From positions 1 through 9,080 of the forward strand of contig JARGOI010000079.1 of assembly GCA_029212275.1 (NCBI GenBank): a stretch of DNA of 9,080 nt, in the 5' to 3' direction. Positions 7,801 to 9,080 of this stretch are shown piece after piece. Under the pieces are notes generated by a model. It saw nothing but the letters and a program-made list of their open reading frames with translations, made no database searches and had not been told where the DNA came from. Each line of letters begins with the position of its first letter. The stretch's first letter is position 1. A program made the translations under genes and the position numbers. Origin of the DNA: Thalassolituus sp. (GTDB taxonomy: Bacteria > Pseudomonadota > Gammaproteobacteria > Pseudomonadales > Oceanobacteraceae).

Positions 7801-8355
7801 ACGCATGCGATTTTCGGTTTCCCGACGACGATCTTTGTACTTAGAAATGCCTGCGGCTTCTTCAACGTAGACGCGAAGCTCCTCCGGTTTCGCTTCGATT
7901 AAGCGAGAAATCATCCCTTGTTCGATAATAGCGTAAGAACGTGGCCCCAAGCCGGTACCCAAAAAAATGTCGGTGATGTCACGGCGGCGGCATTTGGTAC
8001 CGTTGAGATAATAGCTCGACTGGCCATCGCGGGTAACTTGGCGACGCAGGCTGATTTCGTTGTATTGCGCATATTCTCCGCGCAAGGTGCCATCGCTATT
8101 ATCGAACACTAAATCGACAGAGGCCTTACTGACTGGCTTACGTTCAGAAGAACCGTTAAAAATAACGTCCGTCATCGAGTCACCGCGCAAGTATTTTGCG
8201 GAGCTCTCCCCCATTACCCAGCGCACGGCGTCAATGGTGTTGGATTTTCCACAACCGTTGGGGCCAACAATGCCCGTTAGATTAGTGTTAAAAGGCACCG
8301 TGGTCGGGTCAACAAAGGATTTAAACCCTGACAGTCGAATAGCTTTTAAGCGCAT
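4837..8355 (-). CDS. smc: chromosome segregation protein SMC
   Basis: SMC is the ATPase core of bacterial condensin; with ScpA and ScpB it forms a ring that organises and separates newly copied chromosomes. Seen in 1172 residues, the usual length: an N-terminal ATPase half with Walker A GPNGCGKS (31-38, Lys37) and the Q-loop IIEQG (Gln146). A first coiled coil runs from about 170 to 510 and a hinge from about 511 to 660 (VDAGWEKAVETVMGDALQAI and TDESVITPEGFWLG are typical). A second coiled coil runs to about 1000. The C-terminal half has the ABC signature LSGGEKAL (from 1073), Walker B CMLDEVDAPLDD with Asp1101 and Glu1102, and the switch ITHNK (His1133). All catalytic residues are present. 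The ATG at 8355 has a GAAGG ribosome site 6 nt upstream and lies inside the end of the GntR-type gene (10-bp overlap). The start MRLKAIRLSGFKSF is canonical. The partners scpA and scpB are not in the window. Confidence 0.98.
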   Translation of the reverse strand: MRLKAIRLSGFKSFVDPTTVPFNTNLTGIVGPNGCGKSNTIDAVRWVMGESSAKYLRGDSMTDVIFNGSSERKPVSKASVDLVFDNSDGTLRGEYAQYNEISLRRQVTRDGQSSYYLNGTKCRRRDITDIFLGTGLGPRSYAIIEQGMISRLIEAKPEELRVYVEEAAGISKYKDRRRETENRMRRTQENLDRLSDIRSELERQLAHLQRQAQAAERYKELKSIERQKKAELQAIRWVALNSEYETREHTIRAHEVSFEQHMAAQRQADAGIEAIRIEHQQRTDNFNQAQGQFYEVGARIARQEQKIEHQSQLALQLNRDLADVEKGILDSQRQLEQDQLALESISEQQMQLEPELEILQASEEDTSAGLIDVEEAQRIWQQSWDQFTQRASEPTRKADVAQSRIQAGEQQVGRLQQQLQRLASERQQLLDDPDNSDVRLLQEEVGELELHAETQQARFEELQTQLQHTREDSEQRRRALDDGRQKLQQQQARKATLEALQKAAMGQDDAALTHWLESRQLAKRPRLAQQLTVDAGWEKAVETVMGDALQAIVVENLDATSSWFGNLNEGTVTLWQTAQDAAKGTNDTGRACLSDKVHSSQPLDEWLATVFVAADLNQALSMRAHLATDESVITPEGFWLGKHWLRVQRDGENEGGVLARQQELDLLDDEIDELDISVEEWEADLEAVLMRQQSLEQSRDNAQREWQQHSHRLREMTSKLSAQQAKVEQLTLRTQKLDATYAEGQETLRLESEQLAEWRLEWQDAMSAVDVDSEERTRLQQQRGTIEQQLSQARMAAGQNKDRLHQLQLQLQTLKSKDDALRQAISRLATQMQQLQERKTQVQQDQHRDHSSDLDILKAELSELLEQRLLAEESMQAAKRELDNADAQMRELELQRTSAEQKALLERNQLEQVRLECQALDIRRQALVEQLQEEKLQMHDVLDSLPDNANADEWVAELATIGEKIQRLGAINLAAIDEYQQQSERKTYLDEQNLDLEKALATLQGAIEKIDAETRHRFKETFDKMNAGLAELFPKVFGGGHASLEMVGDDLLSNGVTIMARPPGKKNSTIHLLSGGEKALTAIALVFSIFQLNPAPFCMLDEVDAPLDDANVGRYAKLVKAMSEKVQFIYITHNKIAMEMAEQLMGVTMHEPGVSRLVSVDIEEAASMVESA

Positions 8356-9017
8356 GAGGAACCTTCGTGCTCCATGGCAGACAGAACTAACAAGCGCTGA
8401 TTATTACTAAATTTGTGCATCAAGCTCGGTAATGACGCGGTGTCACGCGACAAAATGGCCGTGACGACGTTGACAAAAAACTCTTTAGTAGTGTCTATTT
8501 CAGTCGGTGAATGGCGAATAGACAGAGCATAAGTACGATGAATAGCTGGCTGCAAACTACGCAAAGTATTGGCCAAATACGCATTATCGACCATCTCACA
8601 GGCAGCCCACATTAAATCAAACCCAGCCAACATAAACTGGTATTTGTCGGCCGTCGTGGCTATTTGTTGCAGTGCCATGGCCTGGTTCAATAAGGGCGTT
8701 TTATTTTCATCTGTCCATACTTGGGCAACTCGCGTTGCTAGCAAGGTGAGTAACGTTTCATAAATGTCATATAAGCCATGAACGCGATTAGGCGTCAATT
8801 CTGAGACCATCGCACCTCGACGCGGAACGATAGTAACGAGATGGCGAGACTCTAGTATTAGCAGGGCCTCTCTCACAGGCCCGCGACTGACCTGCAACTC
8901 TTCGACAACGCGAGCTTCTTGGATACGCTCATTAGAAGCAAGATGACCACGAATAATTTGTTCAGTGATATGGCTTGCGATCTGTTCCGCTAGACTTTCT
9001 GGAGCGTTGAGTGACAT
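8346..9017 (-). CDS. GntR-family transcriptional regulator, FadR/FCD subfamily
   Basis: This is a DNA-binding regulator of 223 residues. The winged helix-turn-helix spans about 8-73, with the GntR hallmark RIQEARVVEELQVSRGPVRE (31-50) and the wing VTIVPRRGAMVSEL (61-74). Residues about 77-215 form an all-helical FCD-like effector domain. By eye, three of the four usual FCD metal ligands are absent: Leu130 and Asp134 stand where the D-x3-H pair is expected and Phe180 near the third, leaving His201. Its ligand may therefore be unusual, or the domain may bind no metal. The gene overlaps the start of smc by 10 bp, so the two are probably co-transcribed and coupled. I recall a similar regulator upstream of smc in Pseudomonas. 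The ATG at 9017 has only a weak purine-rich ribosome site (GGAAAAAG), but it gives a complete DNA-binding domain. Its targets are unknown. Confidence 0.88.
   Translation of the reverse strand: MSLNAPESLAEQIASHITEQIIRGHLASNERIQEARVVEELQVSRGPVREALLILESRHLVTIVPRRGAMVSELTPNRVHGLYDIYETLLTLLATRVAQVWTDENKTPLLNQAMALQQIATTADKYQFMLAGFDLMWAACEMVDNAYLANTLRSLQPAIHRTYALSIRHSPTEIDTTKEFFVNVVTAILSRDTASLPSLMHKFSNNQRLLVLSAMEHEGSSCA
8362..8366 (-). promoter_or_regulatory. ribosome binding site of smc inside the regulator gene
   Basis: GAAGG on the minus strand, 6 nt before the smc ATG and inside the last codons of the GntR-type gene. It decides the smc start and fits coupled translation of the two genes. Confidence 0.7.
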
Positions 9018-9030
9018 GCTACTTTTTCCG

Positions 9031-9047
9031 ATTGTATGCGTCGCATA
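9031..9047 (-). promoter_or_regulatory. palindromic candidate operator and -10-like box upstream of the GntR-type gene
   Basis: TATGCG-T-CGCATA (9035-9047) is a perfect palindrome with 6-bp arms around one base, 17 bp upstream of the regulator ATG. GntR-family regulators typically bind short dyads of this size, often in their own promoters. A TACAAT hexamer on the minus strand (9031-9036) overlaps its edge and could be the -10 box, though I see no good -35 at 16-18 bp. Autorepression of the gntR-smc unit is the inference. Confidence 0.45.
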
Positions 9048-9080
9048 GAAGGTACTTGGTTGACGGAGCTACCATGCACG

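Overview
This window looks like chromosome from a gammaproteobacterium of moderate GC content. ZipA is confined to Gammaproteobacteria, and the genome carries a true SMC condensin rather than MukB, which argues against an enteric or Vibrio host. The SMC hinge resembles the Pseudomonas type, and I recall the order regulator-smc-zipA-ligA from Pseudomonas and related marine genera. A member of the Pseudomonadales/Oceanospirillales is my best guess; genus and species cannot be read from the sequence.

Every convincing gene is on the minus strand, so the window reads from right to left. From the right edge: a short promoter region with a perfect palindrome (9018-9080); a FadR/FCD-type GntR regulator (8346-9017); smc (4837-8355), which overlaps the regulator's stop by 10 bp; a 158-bp gap with a possible promoter; zipA (3232-4677); and ligA (1108-3228), whose start lies 3 bp after the zipA stop. 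Then comes a 299-bp AT-rich intergenic stretch (809-1107) with several dyads, a possible promoter and a terminator-like hairpin. Last is the 5' part of an AcrA/MexA-like efflux adaptor gene (1-808), cut by the left edge.

The gntR-smc-zipA-ligA block is a chromosome-maintenance and division cluster. SMC organises the chromosome, ZipA anchors and stabilises FtsZ at the septum, and LigA seals nicks in DNA. The tight spacing suggests translational coupling within gntR-smc and within zipA-ligA. The efflux adaptor is a separate unit and probably heads an RND pump operon that continues beyond the left edge.

I found no mobile element, CRISPR array, RNA gene or new defence-like system. The more interesting signals are regulatory: a terminator-like hairpin in the efflux leader, a TGACG-AAA-CGTCA palindrome beside its candidate -10 box, and a palindrome just upstream of gntR. 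Three protein details also stand out: a regulator whose FCD domain has lost most metal ligands, a 15-bp tandem repeat in the ZipA linker, and a Ser-rich N-terminal extension on LigA.
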